Assembly (NCBI RefSeq): GCF_000373585.1
Contig: NZ_KB891855.1
Coordinates: 152,615 to 216,614 of the forward strand
Reading direction: 5' to 3'
From: Streptomyces sp. MspMP-M5
GTDB taxonomy: Bacteria > Actinomycetota > Actinomycetes > Streptomycetales > Streptomycetaceae
DNA: 64,000 nucleotides
The notes beneath the pieces were generated by a model. That model did not search any database, had not been told where the DNA came from, and saw only the letters and a program-made list of their open reading frames with translations. Numbering within the stretch: position 1 is the stretch's first letter; every line of letters starts with the position of its first letter. The translations under genes were made by a program, and so were the position numbers. Positions 18,314 to 27,998 of this stretch are shown one piece after another.

Positions 18314-18985
18314 CTACTGGGCGCCCGGCCGCACCAGCCCGCTTTCGTACGCGTACACCGCCGCCTGCACCCGGTCCCGCAGCCCCAGCTTCGTCAGCAC
18401 ATGCCCGACATGCGTCTTGACCGTCGTCTCGCTGACGAACAGATCCGCCGCGATCTCCGCGTTGGACAACCCGCGGGCCACCAGCTTCAGCACCTCCACC
18501 TCCCGCTCGGTGAGCGTGTGGAGGGTGTCCGGCACCTGCTCCTCGCCCGACGGCAGATGCCCCGCGTACTTGTCCAGCAGCCGCCGGGTGATGCTCGGCG
18601 CCAGCATCGCCTCGCCCGCCGCCACCACCCGGATCGCCTGCACCAGCTCATTGGCAGGGGCGTCCTTCAGCAGGAACCCGCTGGCCCCGGCCCGCAGCGC
18701 CTCGACGACGTACTCGTCCAGGTCGAACGTGGTCAGCACCAGCACCTTCGCCGGACCGTCCTTCGCCGGGCCGGTGATCTGCCGGGTCGCCTCGACCCCG
18801 TCCATCCGCGGCATCCGGATGTCCATCAGCACCACATCGGGCTGCAGCGCCCGCACCTGCTCCAGCGCCTGGAGCCCGTCGCCCGCCTCGCCGACGACCG
18901 CCAGATCCTGCTCGGCCTCCAGAATCATCCGGAAACCCGTACGCAGCAGGGGCTGGTCGTCGACCAGCAGGACGCGGATGGCCAC
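18314..18985 (-). CDS. NarL/LuxR-family response regulator (orphan)
   Basis: A two-component response regulator of 223 residues. The receiver domain has the acidic pair DD at 9-10, phospho-acceptor Asp 55 (VVLMDIRMP), Thr of LTTFD and the Lys of FLLKDAP. The C-terminal LuxR helix-turn-helix starts at LTEREVEVLKLVARGLSN and includes VKTHVGHVLTKL. The GTG at 18985 has AAGGAG 7 bases upstream. No histidine kinase gene lies on either side, which is unusual for NarL-type regulators in Streptomyces. The gene is downstream of the RecB-like gene but separated from it by the triplicated hairpin block. Confidence 0.92.
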   Translation of the reverse strand: MAIRVLLVDDQPLLRTGFRMILEAEQDLAVVGEAGDGLQALEQVRALQPDVVLMDIRMPRMDGVEATRQITGPAKDGPAKVLVLTTFDLDEYVVEALRAGASGFLLKDAPANELVQAIRVVAAGEAMLAPSITRRLLDKYAGHLPSGEEQVPDTLHTLTEREVEVLKLVARGLSNAEIAADLFVSETTVKTHVGHVLTKLGLRDRVQAAVYAYESGLVRPGAQ

Positions 18986-19084
18986 AAGTTCTCCTTCGGC
19001 GGGACGAGATCTCCTCGATCCGCTCCATTCTGCCCTGCGGACCACCCCCACCGTCCGCCGGGCACACCGGCCACGCCTCCCAGG

Positions 19085-19260
19085 GGCAACCCCCGGCCGG
19101 ATCAGCCCTCGCCGCCCACCGGCAGCGGCTGTGTCTCCCCGGGGGTCAACCCCCGGACCCCGGTCGGGTCAAACGCCGCCGCTCACCGGCAGCGGCTGTG
19201 TCCCTCCGGGGGCAACCCCCGGACCCCCGGCCGGGTCAAACGCCGCCGCTCACCGGCAGC
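19085..19260 (-). repeat. Tandem repeat of a gene 3' end plus terminator hairpin (3 copies)
   Basis: Three units with 60- and 66-base spacing. On the minus strand each reads CCGCTGCCGGTG, a short tail ending in TGA, then a hairpin with arms CCGGGGG/CCCCCGG (cores near 19087, 19147 and 19213). The first unit in minus-strand order is the real last codons (PLPVSGGV stop) of the RecB-like gene. The other two are duplicates, the middle one nearly identical and the last more diverged. Each hairpin can act as a terminator. Confidence 0.8.
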
Positions 19261-20150
19261 GGGTACACCGGGGGAGTGCCGCCGAATTCCGGGCAGTGCG
19301 CCTGGTGGTCGCACCAACCGCACAGCTTCGTCGGCCGCGGCCGCCAGTCGCCGCTCTCCGTCGCCTGCCGGATCGCCTCCCACAGCGCCAGCAACTTCCG
19401 CTCCACGCCCCGCAGATCACGCTCGTCAGGGTCGTACGTCAGCACCTCGCCGCTGCCCAGATACACCAGTTGGAGCCGGCGCGGCACCACACCCCGCAAC
19501 CGCCACACCACCAGCGCGTAGAACTTCATCTGGAACAGCGCGCCCTCGGCGAACTGCGGCCGCGGCGCCTTGCCGGTCTTGTAGTCCACCAGCCGGACCT
19601 CGCCCGTCGGTGCCACATCGACCCGGTCGATGAACCCCCGCAGCCGCAGCCCGGAATCCAGCACCGTCTCCACATACAGCTCGCGGTCGGCCGGCTCCAG
19701 CCGCGTCGGATCCTCCAGCGTGAACCACCGCTCCACCAGCGCCTCGGCCTCCGCCAGCCACTGCGCCAGCTGCGCCCCGTCCGCGTCCTGCGCGAACAGC
19801 TCGGCCAACTCCGGGCGCTTGGCCAGCAGCTTCTCCCACTCGGCCGGCACCAGCGCGCGGGCCCCGGCCGCCGTACGCTCCACCGCGGGGGCGTCGAAGA
19901 GCCGCTCCAGCACCGCGTGCACCACCGTGCCCCGGGTCGCCGCCGGACTCGGCTTCTCCGGCAGCTTGTCGATCACGCGGAAGCGGTAGAGCAGCGGGCA
20001 CTGCATGAAATCGCTCGCCCGCGACGGCGACAGCGCCACCGGCGGCTGCGCCCCGCCCCGCGCCGGCCCCGCACCCTGCGCCGGCACCGCGGCCGCCACC
20101 GGCCCGTCACCCGGCGCGCCCGCCTCGGTCTTCTCCGTGCTCCGTCCCAT
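19236..20150 (-). CDS. RecB-family Fe-S exonuclease (PD-(D/E)XK)
   Basis: A single-domain 304-residue nuclease related to the C-terminal nuclease of RecB/AddB. The catalytic core is GFIDRVDVAPTG followed by VRLVDYKTGK (Asp and Lys of the PD-(D/E)XK motif). Four cysteines, Cys 51 (MQCPLLYR) and C277, C280 and C286 (CGWCDHQAHC), match the 4Fe-4S staple of AddB-type nucleases. The first 40 residues are Ala/Pro/Gly-rich linker. It probably acts in DNA repair or processing; the partner helicase is not adjacent. Its 3' end overlaps the first unit of a tandem repeat. Confidence 0.9.
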   Translation of the reverse strand: MGRSTEKTEAGAPGDGPVAAAVPAQGAGPARGGAQPPVALSPSRASDFMQCPLLYRFRVIDKLPEKPSPAATRGTVVHAVLERLFDAPAVERTAAGARALVPAEWEKLLAKRPELAELFAQDADGAQLAQWLAEAEALVERWFTLEDPTRLEPADRELYVETVLDSGLRLRGFIDRVDVAPTGEVRLVDYKTGKAPRPQFAEGALFQMKFYALVVWRLRGVVPRRLQLVYLGSGEVLTYDPDERDLRGVERKLLALWEAIRQATESGDWRPRPTKLCGWCDHQAHCPEFGGTPPVYPLPVSGGV

Positions 20151-20340
20151 GCCACAGAACCCTACGGCCCGCCACCGACAATCGCCGAAGCGTCACCGGC
20201 GGTGGAGACCCCGCCCGGCCGCCCCCGCCGCGGCCCGCGGCCGGAAGCTCCGCATACCATCGACGTCGGGCACCTTTGCCCTGCATGATCGAGTTGTCAG
20301 ACAGTGCAGGTGCCGAAGCCGTATTCAACGAGGGGACGCC

Positions 20341-21645
20341 GTGGACGAGAGCGGGAAGCCGCAGGACCCCCAGGAGTCCGGGCAGGACCGGCCGCCCCGG
20401 CCGACGGAACACACCCCCGACGGAGCACGGCCGCAGCCACCGGCCCCGCCGGCGGGCCCCCAGGGCACCGGACGGAGCCGCCCCGAGCGCAAGGCCCCCG
20501 GAGGCGGCATCCTCATGGGCCGCCCCTTCGGCGTGCCCGTCTACGTCGCACCCAGCTGGTTCCTGGTCGCCGCCCTGATCACCTGGGTCTTCGGCGGCCA
20601 ACTGGAGCGCGTCCTCCCCGAGCTAGGCGCCGCCCGCTACCTCGTCTCCCTCTTCTTCGCGGTCGCCTTCTACGCCTCCGTGCTCGTCCACGAACTCGCC
20701 CACACCGTCGCCGCCCTGCGCTTCCGGCTCCCCGTCCGCCGCATCCAGCTCCAGTTCTTCGGCGGCGTCTCCGAGATAGAGAAGGAGACCGAGAGTCCCG
20801 GCCGGGAGTTCGTCCTGGCCTTCGTCGGCCCGCTCCTCTCCCTCGTCCTCGCCGGCGTCTTCTACGTCGGCATGAAGCTCGTCGAACCCGGCACGGTCCC
20901 CGGCGTCCTGCTCGCCGGCCTGATGATCTCCAACCTCATCGTCGCCGTCTTCAACCTCCTCCCCGGCCTCCCACTGGACGGCGGCCGGATGCTGCGCGCC
21001 GTCGTCTGGAAGCTCACCGGCAAGCCCATGAGCGGCACCATCGCCGCCGCCTGGGTCGGCCGCGCACTGGCCGTCACGGTCCTCATCGGTCTGCCGCTGC
21101 TCACCCACACCGGCGCCCTCGGCCGCGCCCCCGAGGAGATCGGCGGCGCCGACTCGCTCACCGACGCCCTGCTCGCCGCGATCCTCGCCGCCATCATCTG
21201 GACCGGCGCCGGCAACAGCCTCCGCATGGCCCGCCTGCGCGAACGCCTCCCCGACCTCACCGCCCGTACACTCACCCGCCGCGCCATCCCCGTCGAGAAC
21301 GACACCCCGCTCTCCGAGGCGCTGCGCCGCGCCGACGACGCCGGCGCCCGCGCCCTGGTCGTCGTCGACCGCCAGGGGTTCCCCACCGCCCTGGTCCGCG
21401 AGGCCGCCATCGTCGGCATCCCCGACCACCGCCGCCCCTGGGTCGCCGTCGGCACCCTCGCCCAGGACCTCAAGGACGGCATGCGGGTCGCCGCCGAACT
21501 CGCCGGCGAGGACCTCCTGGACCACCTCCGCGCCACCCCCGCCACGGAATACCTCGTCGTCGAACCCTCCGGCGAGATCTACGGCGTGCTGTCCACCGCC
21601 GACGTGGAACGCGCCTTCGTCGCCGCCATGGCCCGCACCCCCTGA
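20341..21645 (+). CDS. Site-2 protease family zinc metalloprotease (M50) with CBS region
   Basis: An intramembrane zinc protease of 434 residues, Rip3-like. After about 55 Pro-rich residues come several transmembrane segments. HELAH at 117-121 gives the zinc ligands and catalytic Glu; the third ligand is Asp 213 in LPLDGGRMLRA. The C-terminal 130 residues hold two CBS-like repeats (SEALRRADDAGARALVVV, then TEYLVVEPSGEIYGVLS). The GTG at 20341 follows GAGGGG and is chosen over the much longer open frame from 20005, which overlaps the divergent nuclease gene. The substrate is unknown; relatives cleave membrane-bound regulators. Confidence 0.9.
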   Translation: MDESGKPQDPQESGQDRPPRPTEHTPDGARPQPPAPPAGPQGTGRSRPERKAPGGGILMGRPFGVPVYVAPSWFLVAALITWVFGGQLERVLPELGAARYLVSLFFAVAFYASVLVHELAHTVAALRFRLPVRRIQLQFFGGVSEIEKETESPGREFVLAFVGPLLSLVLAGVFYVGMKLVEPGTVPGVLLAGLMISNLIVAVFNLLPGLPLDGGRMLRAVVWKLTGKPMSGTIAAAWVGRALAVTVLIGLPLLTHTGALGRAPEEIGGADSLTDALLAAILAAIIWTGAGNSLRMARLRERLPDLTARTLTRRAIPVENDTPLSEALRRADDAGARALVVVDRQGFPTALVREAAIVGIPDHRRPWVAVGTLAQDLKDGMRVAAELAGEDLLDHLRATPATEYLVVEPSGEIYGVLSTADVERAFVAAMARTP

Positions 21646-21842
21646 CCAGCCGACCCGGGCCACCGCCGCCCCGCCCACAACCGCCACGACCGGCCGGCAC
21701 CCGCACCGCCACCACCGCCGCACACCACGCTTCCGCGCCGCCCCCGCTGGGTAACCCCCAGGCCGGGGGCCCGCCCCCGTTCGACGGGCCTCTTTTCCGG
21801 GCCGCCCCGCCGCCCGTGGTACGGCGGACGCCAAACGGCCGG

Positions 21843-21857
21843 TAGGCTGGTCACATG
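21843..21857 (+). promoter_or_regulatory. Leaderless promoter of trmI
   Basis: TAGGCT (21843-21848) is a good -10 hexamer and the ATG follows after exactly 6 bases, so transcription should begin at the start codon. There is no Shine-Dalgarno sequence. Confidence 0.6.
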
Positions 21858-22838
21858 TCCGAACCGACCGGTGCCGCCCGCCGTCGCGGGCCCTTCAAGG
21901 TCGGGGACCAGGTCCAGCTCACCGACCCCAAGGGACGCCACTACACCTTCACGCTCGAAGAGGGCAAGAGCTTCCACACCCACAAGGGAGCCTTCCCCCA
22001 CGACGAGCTGATCGGCGCGCCCGAGGGCAGTGTTGTCCGTACCACCGGAAACGTCGCCTACCTCGCGCTGCGTCCCCTGCTCCCCGACTACGTCCTGTCC
22101 ATGCCCCGCGGCGCCGCCGTGGTCTACCCCAAGGACGCGGGGCAGATCCTGGCGATGGCCGACATCTTCCCCGGCGCCCGCGTCGTCGAGGCGGGGGTGG
22201 GATCCGGCTCGCTCAGCAGCTTCCTGCTGCGCGCCATCGGCGACGACGGCATGTTGCACTCCTACGAGCGCCGCGCCGACTTCGCCGAGATCGCCACCCA
22301 GAACGTGCAGCGCTACTTCGGCGGCCCGCACCCCGCCTGGACGCTCACCGTCGGCGACCTCCAGGACAACCTCTCCGACACCGACGTCGACCGCGTCATC
22401 CTGGACATGCTCGCCCCCTGGGAGTGCCTGGAGGCCGTCTCCAAGGCCCTGGTGCCCGGCGGCATCCTCTGCGCCTACGTGGCGACGACGACGCAGCTGG
22501 CCCGCACCGTGGAGGCGATCCGCGAACACGGCACCTTCAACGAGCCGTCGGCCTGGGAGACCATGGTCCGCACCTGGCACGTCGAGGGCCTCGCCGTCCG
22601 CCCCGACCACCGCATGATCGGCCACACCGGCTTCCTGCTGACCGCCCGCCGCCTGGCCGACGGCGTCGAGCCCCCGCTGCGCCGCCGCCGCCCCGCCAAG
22701 GGCGCGTACGGCGAGGACTACACGGGGCCGGGCGGGCGGGAGAAGGCGTCGGAGAAGCGCGTCGCAGGCAAGCCCGACGGCGCCAGCGCGACCGACCTCA
22801 CCGCCGACCTCGCCGACGGCTCGCCCGAGCACGGCTGA
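21855..22838 (+). CDS. trmI: tRNA (adenine-N1)-methyltransferase TrmI
   Basis: Methylates N1 of adenine 58 in the tRNA T-loop using SAM; homologue of Mycobacterium Rv2118c. 327 residues: a small N-terminal beta domain (FKVGDQVQLTDPKGRHYTF), then a Rossmann-fold methyltransferase with the SAM motif VVEAGVGSGSLS at about 110-121 and the acidic loop LDMLAPWECLEAV. The C-terminal 45 residues (after about 280) are a charged extension. The ATG appears leaderless. The gene ends at a nested hairpin terminator. It sits between the M50 protease and the proteasome locus; proximity to arc is usual in actinobacteria as I recall. Confidence 0.93.
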   Translation: MSEPTGAARRRGPFKVGDQVQLTDPKGRHYTFTLEEGKSFHTHKGAFPHDELIGAPEGSVVRTTGNVAYLALRPLLPDYVLSMPRGAAVVYPKDAGQILAMADIFPGARVVEAGVGSGSLSSFLLRAIGDDGMLHSYERRADFAEIATQNVQRYFGGPHPAWTLTVGDLQDNLSDTDVDRVILDMLAPWECLEAVSKALVPGGILCAYVATTTQLARTVEAIREHGTFNEPSAWETMVRTWHVEGLAVRPDHRMIGHTGFLLTARRLADGVEPPLRRRRPAKGAYGEDYTGPGGREKASEKRVAGKPDGASATDLTADLADGSPEHG

Positions 22839-22863
22839 CCGCCCGGCAGGCCGCCGAACCGAC

Positions 22864-22910
22864 CGGCGCCGCCGATGAGTTCCCCTTCACGGGAACCGCC
22901 GGCGGCGCCG
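22864..22910 (+). terminator. Terminator of trmI
   Basis: An 11-bp stem (22864-22874 with 22900-22910) encloses a second 6-bp stem GTTCCC/GGGAAC, just past the trmI stop. Confidence 0.7.
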
Positions 22911-23039
22911 CTTCGTTCCCCCTGCGGGCAGGCGCGGAAAACTCCGCAAAGTCCGTCCCCGCCGGTTCCTTGCCGCTGCCCGCTGTGGAACGATGCTGGG
23001 CACTCCCACCGCCACAGCACCTCACAGGAGTTACCCCAC

Positions 23040-23627
23040 GTGCAGCCCTTGGCAGGCCAGGACCTGTTGCACACCCAGCCCCACCTCATGCACTGGCTCG
23101 CCACCGCCACCGCCATCTCGGCGGTGATCGCGGTCTCGTCCCTCCTGCAACCCACCGGCGCCCTCGCCACGACCACCGGCCCGTCGTCCACCGAGGCCGC
23201 CCCCGGCACCGCCGCCCCCGACCCGAGCCGGGTCGCCTTCCCGGTGAACTGTGGCCCCAGCCGCCTCGACGTCGTCCGCAAGGTCTCCGGCGACCTCGAC
23301 GGCACCGGCGGCACCCAGACCGTCGCCGTGGTCCGCTGCCACAGCGAGGCCGGCACCCCGCCCAGCGGCGTCTACGTCCTCGCCCAGGCACCCGGCCCCA
23401 AGGCGTCACCCCGTGTCGTGGCGACCCTCCTGGCGCCCTCCCAGCGCCTCTCGGTCCAGGACATCACGCTCGACGGCCGCGTCGTCTCCGCGGCCGTCCA
23501 GGGCTACTCCTCACCCGACGTGCCGCGCTACCTCCCGGACGTGCACAAGACCCTCAAGTGGCAATGGCAAGGCGGGAAGTTCGTCCAGAGCGAACTCCCC
23601 GCCAATACCGCAACAGACGGTGCCTGA
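23040..23627 (+). CDS. Hypothetical secreted protein
   Basis: A 195-residue protein that I cannot assign to a family. It has one hydrophobic segment (WLATATAISAVIAVSSLL) after about 15 residues, followed by a Thr/Pro/Ala linker with a possible signal peptidase site (ALATTT). A likely extracellular domain of about 130 residues follows, with two cysteines (NCGPS and VRCHS) that could form a disulfide. The pattern GDLDGTGGTQTVAVVRC resembles lipoprotein or beta-propeller-like surface proteins of Streptomyces, but this is only impression. The GTG at 23040 follows AGGAG. It converges on the ferredoxin gene. Confidence 0.75.
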   Translation: MQPLAGQDLLHTQPHLMHWLATATAISAVIAVSSLLQPTGALATTTGPSSTEAAPGTAAPDPSRVAFPVNCGPSRLDVVRKVSGDLDGTGGTQTVAVVRCHSEAGTPPSGVYVLAQAPGPKASPRVVATLLAPSQRLSVQDITLDGRVVSAAVQGYSSPDVPRYLPDVHKTLKWQWQGGKFVQSELPANTATDGA

Positions 23628-23726
23628 CTCCTCACACGCCGTATGTGCGTCCGGTGTTCCGTCACACCGCGCCTACGCCGTATCTACGCCGCGTCCGCGC
23701 GGTGTCTACGGCGCGGGCGCGGCCCG

Positions 23727-24020
23727 TCACTCCGCGTCCGGCCCGTAGACCTCGACGAGGTCCGTGACCCGGCGCACGTGGATGCACTCGCCGGGGCACT
23801 CCTTGGCCGAGTCCCGCACGTCGTTGAGCAGCGGCAACGGGACGCGCGTTGTGGCGCCCTTGTCCTGCAGCAGCTCGTCGTCGGGGCTCTTGACATACGC
23901 CAGACCGTCGATGTCCAGCTCGAAGACCTCCGGCGCGTACTGCGCGCAGATCCCGTCCCCGGTGCACAGATCCTGGTCGATCCAGACTTCCAGCTCCGGT
24001 GCTTCGTCCTGCGCGGTCAT
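23727..24020 (-). CDS. 3Fe-4S ferredoxin
   Basis: A small soluble electron carrier of 97 residues. The cluster ligands are Cys 19 and Cys 25 (CTGDGIC, with Asp at the position that would bind a fourth iron) and Cys 75 followed by Pro (CPGEC), the 3Fe-4S pattern seen in ferredoxins serving actinobacterial cytochromes P450. An insertion of about 15 residues lies between the halves. No P450 or reductase gene is nearby, so the partner is unknown. It diverges from arc across a 249-base shared promoter region. Confidence 0.88.
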   Translation of the reverse strand: MTAQDEAPELEVWIDQDLCTGDGICAQYAPEVFELDIDGLAYVKSPDDELLQDKGATTRVPLPLLNDVRDSAKECPGECIHVRRVTDLVEVYGPDAE

Positions 24021-24269
24021 CTCGCCTGCCGTTCCTGCGTACGTGAACCGTTTTTGTCTAAGTGGCGCCAGCCCTGACGGGTGTTGACCGACTCGACGAT
24101 ACAACCGGTCGCTTTCCGATGTTGTTGGGTGGGTATTCCCCTGGCGTGAGGACGTGCGCAAGGGTGAAGATCGGACACACCCCGACAGTCTTTTCGATCT
24201 AGGGGTTTCAACCTGCACCGGCCCAGGTAGGGTCTGGAAGCGTCCAGCTCCTTGGAGGAGGTGAGGACC

Positions 24270-26036
24270 GTGGCAGCCCACGACGACGACATCAACCGCG
24301 GCATCCGGCCGGGGCGCGGGTCTGAAGATCCAGCCGGTCAGGTTGCCTATCTTGAGCAGGAGATCGCCGTCCTGCGACGCAAGCTCGCCGACTCTCCGCG
24401 GCACACGAGGATTCTCGAAGAGCGGATCGTCGAGCTGCAGACCAACCTGGCCGGCGTCTCCGCCCAGAACGAACGCCTCGCCAACACGCTCCGCGAGGCC
24501 CGCGACCAGATCGTCGCCCTCAAGGAAGAGGTCGACCGGCTCGCACAGCCACCGGCCGGCTTCGGTGTCTTCCTGCGGGCGAACGACGACGGCACCGTCG
24601 ACATCTTCACCGGGGGCCGCAAGCTCCGGGTGAACGTCAGCCCCAGCGTCGAGGCCGACGACCTCCGGCGCGGCCAAGAGGTGATGCTCAACGAAGCACT
24701 CAACGTGGTCGCGGCCATGGAGTTCGAGAGCGCCGGCGACATCGTCACCCTCAAGGAGATCCTCGAGGACGGCGAGCGCGCGCTGGTCATCGGGCACACC
24801 GACGAGGAGCGGGTGGTCCGGCTCGCCGAGCCACTGCTGGACATCACCATCCGCCCCGGCGACGCCCTGCTCCTCGACTCCCGCTCCGGCTACGTCTACG
24901 AGGTCATCCCCAAGAGCGAGGTCGAAGAGCTGGTCCTCGAAGAGGTCCCGGACATCGACTACACCAAGATCGGCGGTCTGAGCGGCCAGATCGAGCAGAT
25001 CCGCGACGCGGTCGAACTCCCCTACCTTTACCCGGACCTCTTCAAGGAGCACGAACTCCGCCCGCCCAAGGGCGTCTTGCTCTACGGCCCGCCCGGCTGC
25101 GGCAAGACCCTGATCGCCAAGGCCGTCGCCAACTCCCTTGCCAAGAAGGTCGCCGAGGTGACCGGGCAGCCCGCCGGGAAGAGCTTCTTCCTGAACATCA
25201 AAGGCCCCGAGCTGCTCAACAAGTACGTCGGCGAAACCGAGCGGCACATCCGCCTGGTCTTCCAACGCGCCCGGGAGAAGGCCAGCGAGGGCACACCCGT
25301 CATCGTCTTCTTCGACGAGATGGACTCGCTCTTCCGCACCCGCGGTTCCGGAGTCAGCTCGGACGTGGAGAACACCATCGTCCCCCAGCTGCTCTCCGAG
25401 ATCGACGGCGTCGAGGGCCTGGAGAACGTCATCGTCATCGGCGCCTCCAACCGCGAGGACATGATCGACCCCGCGATCCTGCGCCCCGGCCGCCTCGACG
25501 TGAAGATCAAGATCGAGCGTCCGGACGCCGAGGCCGCCAAGGACATCTTCTCGAAGTACCTCACGGAAAACCTCCCGCTGCACGCCGACGATCTCGCCGA
25601 ACACGGAAATTCCCGCAAGGCGGCGGTCAGCGGAATGATCCAGTCGGTCGTCGAGCAGATGTACGCGGAATCCGAGGAAAACCGCTTCCTGGAGGTCACC
25701 TACGCCAATGGCGACAAGGAAGTCCTCTACTTCAAGGACTTCAACTCCGGCGCCATGATCGAGAACATCGTGGGCCGCGCCAAGAAGATGGCCATCAAGG
25801 CGTTCCTCGAGCACAATCAGAAAGGTCTGCGGGTCTCCCACCTCCTCCAGGCATGCGTGGACGAGTTCAAGGAGAACGAGGACCTGCCCAACACCACCAA
25901 CCCGGACGACTGGGCCCGGATCTCCGGAAAGAAGGGCGAGCGGATCGTCTACATCCGCACCCTCGTCACCGGAAAGCAGGGCGCGGACACCGGCCGCTCC
26001 ATCGACACGGTGGCGAATACCGGCCAATACCTGTAA
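24270..26036 (+). CDS. arc: Proteasome-associated ATPase ARC (Mpa)
   Basis: AAA+ unfoldase that recognises Pup-tagged proteins and threads them into the 20S proteasome. With the GTG at 24270 (preceded by GGAGGAGGTGAGG) it has 588 residues and begins [11 protein letters not shown]. Order: N-terminal coiled coil about residues 22-75, which binds Pup; OB domains; AAA module with Walker A GPPGCGKT at 273-280 and Walker [13 protein letters not shown]-terminal GQYL, whose penultimate Tyr is the proteasome-docking residue. TTG 24252 and GTG 24261 are in-frame alternatives. A TAGGGT -10-like hexamer lies about 40 bases upstream. Confidence 0.97.
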   Translation: MAAHDDDINRGIRPGRGSEDPAGQVAYLEQEIAVLRRKLADSPRHTRILEERIVELQTNLAGVSAQNERLANTLREARDQIVALKEEVDRLAQPPAGFGVFLRANDDGTVDIFTGGRKLRVNVSPSVEADDLRRGQEVMLNEALNVVAAMEFESAGDIVTLKEILEDGERALVIGHTDEERVVRLAEPLLDITIRPGDALLLDSRSGYVYEVIPKSEVEELVLEEVPDIDYTKIGGLSGQIEQIRDAVELPYLYPDLFKEHELRPPKGVLLYGPPGCGKTLIAKAVANSLAKKVAEVTGQPAGKSFFLNIKGPELLNKYVGETERHIRLVFQRAREKASEGTPVIVFFDEMDSLFRTRGSGVSSDVENTIVPQLLSEIDGVEGLENVIVIGASNREDMIDPAILRPGRLDVKIKIERPDAEAAKDIFSKYLTENLPLHADDLAEHGNSRKAAVSGMIQSVVEQMYAESEENRFLEVTYANGDKEVLYFKDFNSGAMIENIVGRAKKMAIKAFLEHNQKGLRVSHLLQACVDEFKENEDLPNTTNPDDWARISGKKGERIVYIRTLVTGKQGADTGRSIDTVANTGQYL

Positions 26037-26045
26037 CACCGCTCG

Positions 26046-26083
26046 CCGGCTGCGGATGTCCTGCACGGGGCGTCCGCAGCCGG
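26046..26083 (+). terminator. Intrinsic terminator of arc
   Basis: An 11-bp stem CCGGCTGCGGA/TCCGCAGCCGG (26046-26056 with 26073-26083) followed within a few bases by a TTTT run, 10 bases past the arc stop. It suggests that dop is transcribed from its own promoter; a TAGGCT hexamer lies at 26190-26195. Confidence 0.75.
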
Positions 26084-26309
26084 ACGCTTTTCCGGGGGCG
26101 ACCCACCGCCCCGGCGAACCGGCGACGGAACAGGGAAAACCGGACGGAGCAATGACTGTAATGATCTCCCCAGCGCCGCAAAGGCGTTCTAGGCTCTTCG
26201 GTACCGCTGTGTCCCACTGTGCGGGCGCGGGGGCCGGACACGGACCGGAAGCGCAGCGGTTGAGGAGCGCCCGCCCCACCCTGGGGCGCCGCCGGGCAAG
26301 GAGGGCCGC

Positions 26310-27821
26310 ATGACCGTACGGCGAGTAATGGGAATCGAGACGGAGTACGGGATCTCCGTCCCCGGCCACCCGAACGCCAATGCCATGCTCACCTCATCCC
26401 AGGTCGTCAACGCCTACGCGGCCGCGATGCACCGGGCACGACGTGCCCGCTGGGACTTCGAGGAGGAGAACCCGCTGCGGGACGCCCGCGGCTTCGACCT
26501 CGCCCGCGAGGCCGCCGACTCCAGCCAGCTCACCGACGAGGACATCGGCCTGGCCAACGTCATCCTCACCAACGGCGCCAGGCTCTACGTCGACCACGCC
26601 CACCCCGAGTACAGCGCCCCCGAGGTCACCAATCCGAGGGACGCCGTCCTCTGGGACAAGGCCGGCGAACGGATCATGGCCGAGGCCGCCGAACGCGCCG
26701 CCCAGGTCCCCGGCGCCCAGCCCATCCACCTCTACAAGAACAACACCGACAACAAGGGCGCCTCCTACGGGACGCACGAGAACTACCTGATGAAACGGGA
26801 GACCCCGTTCTCGGACATCGTGCGCCACCTCACGCCGTTCTTCGTCTCCCGGCAGGTCGTCACCGGCGCCGGACGCGTCGGCATCGGCCAGGACGGCCAC
26901 GAACACGGCTTCCAGATCAGCCAGCGCGCCGACTACTTCGAGGTGGAGGTCGGCCTGGAGACGACCCTCAAGCGGCCCATCATCAACACCCGCGACGAAC
27001 CGCACGCCGACGCCGAGAAATACCGCCGGCTGCACGTGATCATCGGCGACGCCAACCTCTCCGAGATCTCGACGTACCTCAAGCTGGGCACCACGGCACT
27101 GGTGCTGTCCATGATCGAGGACGGCTTCATCGCCGTCGACCTCGCCGTCGACCAGCCCGTACGCACCCTCCACCAGGTCTCCCACGACCCGTCGCTGCGC
27201 CACCTGATCACGCTCCGCAGCGGCCGCACACTGACCGCGGTACAGCTCCAGATGGAGTACTTCGAGCTGGCCCGCAAGTACGTCGAGGACCGCTACGGCG
27301 CGGACGCCGACGAGCAGACCCGGGACGTGCTCTCCCGCTGGGAGGACGTGCTGGGCCGGCTGGAGAACGACCCGATGAGCCTGTCGGGCGAGCTGGACTG
27401 GGTCGCCAAGCGGGAGCTGATGGAGGGCTACCGCCGCCGTGACGGCCTGGACTGGGACTCCGCCCGGCTGCACCTCATCGACCTCCAGTACGCCGACGTA
27501 CGCACCGAGAAGGGCCTCTACAACCGCCTGGCCGCCCGCGGCAGGATGCAGCGGCTGCTGGACGAGACCGCGGTGGAACGGGCCGAGCTGAAGCCTCCGG
27601 AGGACACCAGGGCCTACTTCCGCGGCCGCTGCCTGGAGCAGTACGCCGACGACGTGGCCGCCGCCTCATGGGATTCGGTCATCTTCGACCTGCCCGGCCG
27701 TGACTCCCTGCAACGGGTGCCCACGCTGGAGCCGCTGCGCGGGACCCGGAAGCACGTGAAGGAACTCCTGGATCGCTGCCGGACGGCGGAAGAGCTGGTC
27801 AGGACGTTGTCCGGGCGCTGA
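26310..27821 (+). CDS. dop: Pup deamidase/depupylase Dop
   Basis: Removes Pup from substrates (and deamidates Pup-Gln in species that make it). A 503-residue member of the carboxylate-amine ligase/glutamine synthetase-like fold, paralogous to pafA at 33174. Nucleotide-binding motif [18 protein letters not shown] is at the N-terminus; shared family strings include [20 protein letters not shown] and [23 protein letters not shown]. Compared with PafA it carries the Dop-specific insertion in its N-terminal third (the [17 protein letters not shown] region). AAGGAGG precedes the ATG. Dop is followed by pup after 177 bases. Confidence 0.96.
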   Translation: MTVRRVMGIETEYGISVPGHPNANAMLTSSQVVNAYAAAMHRARRARWDFEEENPLRDARGFDLAREAADSSQLTDEDIGLANVILTNGARLYVDHAHPEYSAPEVTNPRDAVLWDKAGERIMAEAAERAAQVPGAQPIHLYKNNTDNKGASYGTHENYLMKRETPFSDIVRHLTPFFVSRQVVTGAGRVGIGQDGHEHGFQISQRADYFEVEVGLETTLKRPIINTRDEPHADAEKYRRLHVIIGDANLSEISTYLKLGTTALVLSMIEDGFIAVDLAVDQPVRTLHQVSHDPSLRHLITLRSGRTLTAVQLQMEYFELARKYVEDRYGADADEQTRDVLSRWEDVLGRLENDPMSLSGELDWVAKRELMEGYRRRDGLDWDSARLHLIDLQYADVRTEKGLYNRLAARGRMQRLLDETAVERAELKPPEDTRAYFRGRCLEQYADDVAAASWDSVIFDLPGRDSLQRVPTLEPLRGTRKHVKELLDRCRTAEELVRTLSGR

Positions 27822-27916
27822 AGCGGGGCAGGTTCATGGCAATTCCGTCGTGATCGACGGCTGAAAAGGCCGCGCCGCGGGAATCATCGAGGTGACTCCC
27901 GGGCGTTGCAGCAAGT

Positions 27917-27948
27917 GCAGGGCCGATGTCGGACCCTGCTTGTAGGGT
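27917..27948 (+). promoter_or_regulatory. Hairpin and -10 element upstream of pup
   Basis: A hairpin GCAGGG/CCCTGC (27917-27922 with 27934-27939), extended by CCGA/TCGG, ends the dop unit. A TAGGGT hexamer at 27943-27948 could start a pup transcript with a leader of about 45 bases. Confidence 0.4.
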
Positions 27949-27998
27949 CGGATCTTGAAGGTCACATCGAGCGGGGCAAACCGAGCGGGGTGAGGGAT

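Noticed and set aside
19085..19260. CRISPR-like regular spacing
   Set aside because: Units are contiguous tandem copies of gene end plus hairpin without unique spacers, and no cas genes are present.
23727..26369. 880-residue minus-strand frame joining the ferredoxin to antisense arc
   Set aside because: Only the last 97 codons (ferredoxin) are real; the rest mirrors arc.
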